Part shown: one piece after another, positions 63,541-64,000 of the stretch | Layout: every line of letters begins with the position of its first letter | How positions within the stretch are numbered: position 1 is the stretch's first letter | DNA from: Litoreibacter roseus | GTDB taxonomy: Bacteria; Pseudomonadota; Alphaproteobacteria; Rhodobacterales; Rhodobacteraceae | Direction: 5' to 3' | Assembly (NCBI RefSeq): GCF_009811795.1 | Contig: NZ_BLJE01000003.1 | Span: forward strand, 186,001 to 250,000 | DNA length: 64,000 bases | Position numbers and translations under genes: made by a program | Notes under the pieces: generated by a model | What the model was told of the DNA's origin: nothing | Seen by the model: the letters and a program-made list of their open reading frames with translations, nothing else | Databases searched by the model: none

Positions 63541-64000
63541 CTAGTGCGCGTGGCTCTTGTCCCAGTCTTCCTGCTTTGGAAGCTGCTCGAACGTGTGTTC
63601 GGGCGGTGGGGACGGCAGGGTCCATTCCAGCGTGTCAGCGTACTCGTTCCATGGGTTCGCCTGCGTCACACGCGCCCCACGGGTCAGGGTGTAGACCATG
63701 ACGCCGATGAAGAAGAGGAACGACGCGAAGCTCAGGAACGCGCCCCAGCTTGAGACGTAGTTCCAGTAAGCAAAGGCCTCCGGGTAGTCGATATAGCGAC
63801 GTGGCATGCCCTGACGACCCAGGAAGTGCTGTGGGAAGAAGGTGACGTTTGCACCGATGAACATCGTCCAGAAGTGCAGCTTACCGGCCCATTCAGGATA
63901 CATCCGACCCGACATCTTCGGCAGGTAGAAGTAAATCCCCGCAAAGATACAGAAGACCGCACCAAGGCTCATCACGTAGTGGAAGTGGGCCACAACATAG
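63541..64000 (-). CDS. ctaD: Cytochrome c oxidase subunit I, C-terminal part (5' end outside the window)
   Basis: The last 152 codons of an aa3-type oxidase subunit I, the haem-copper subunit of the respiratory terminal oxidase. The frame is open to the right edge. VAHFHYVMS contains the two histidines that bind haem a3 and haem a; [21 protein letters not shown] and [22 protein letters not shown] are conserved helices XI and XII; the tail after [24 protein letters not shown] is characteristic. Truncated by the window edge, not by mutation. Confidence 0.95.
   Translation of the reverse strand, partial: YVVAHFHYVMSLGAVFCIFAGIYFYLPKMSGRMYPEWAGKLHFWTMFIGANVTFFPQHFLGRQGMPRRYIDYPEAFAYWNYVSSWGAFLSFASFLFFIGVMVYTLTRGARVTQANPWNEYADTLEWTLPSPPPEHTFEQLPKQEDWDKSHAH

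Overview
The window is about 64 kb of gene-dense, GC-rich chromosome from an alphaproteobacterium, most probably a marine Rhodobacteraceae (Roseobacter group). Several things point there: a SAM-II riboswitch in front of metZ, the order hflK-hflC-yjeT-degP, glyQ and glyS separated by a small DUF6446-type gene and followed by a PPDK-like gene, folB-folP-glmM together, DUF2842 and DUF2244 proteins, FolE2 as the GTP cyclohydrolase, and an N-type ferredoxin of the adrenodoxin class. The assignment is an inference from gene content and neighbourhood. I see no prophage, insertion sequence, CRISPR array, rRNA or tRNA, and no gap between genes longer than about 300 bases.

Layout. 1-7.9 kb (minus strand): one tightly packed operon with a polar amino-acid type ABC importer (ATPase, binding protein, two permeases), two glutamine-synthetase-like ligases flanking a class I glutamine amidotransferase, and an FAD amine oxidase cut by the left edge. 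It looks like uptake and gamma-glutamylation-dependent breakdown of an amine. 8-11.7 kb (minus): an orphan PhnD-like binding protein, a TerB-like protein, DUF1330, pyrG and secG. 11.9-18.4 kb: purA, DUF2842, a large acidic protein of unknown function (minus), thiamine pyrophosphokinase, rpiA and glutathione reductase. 18.4-22.5 kb: a membrane protein quality-control operon (hflK, hflC, yjeT, degP) preceded by a heat-shock-like promoter and closed by an intrinsic terminator. 22.6-31.7 kb: ferredoxin plus a coupled secreted FG-GAP-like protein, purD, xseA, a small secreted protein, an orphan NuoE-NuoF fusion, ftsY, a DMT transporter and yciB.

31.7-38.2 kb: folE2 and metZ (minus, the latter behind a SAM-II riboswitch with terminator), a glutathione transferase, trkH, and a ThDP-dependent decarboxylase broken by a one-base frameshift in a run of seven T. 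38.2-46.3 kb: a SPOR/peptidoglycan-binding protein with a dead trypsin-like domain, glyQ-DUF6446-glyS and a divergent PPDK-like enzyme. 46.5-51.9 kb: a SleB-type hydrolase, folB with a long extra C-terminal domain, folP, glmM, a DMT transporter and an unlisted 56-residue membrane protein. 51.9-64 kb: OpgC, ilvC facing two overlapping Lrp/AsnC regulators, a class V aminotransferase, a UbiH-type hydroxylase, a HAD nucleotidase, a GntR regulator, a glycosyltransferase fused to an MshEN-like domain, carA, YqeY, DUF2244 and the 3' end of ctaD cut by the right edge.

Most of the window is ordinary core genome. The points most worth a second look are the two-ligase amine cluster, the frameshifted decarboxylase, the pseudoprotease, the MshEN-glycosyltransferase fusion, the degenerate PPDK, the FolB extension and the possible non-AUG start of the first permease.
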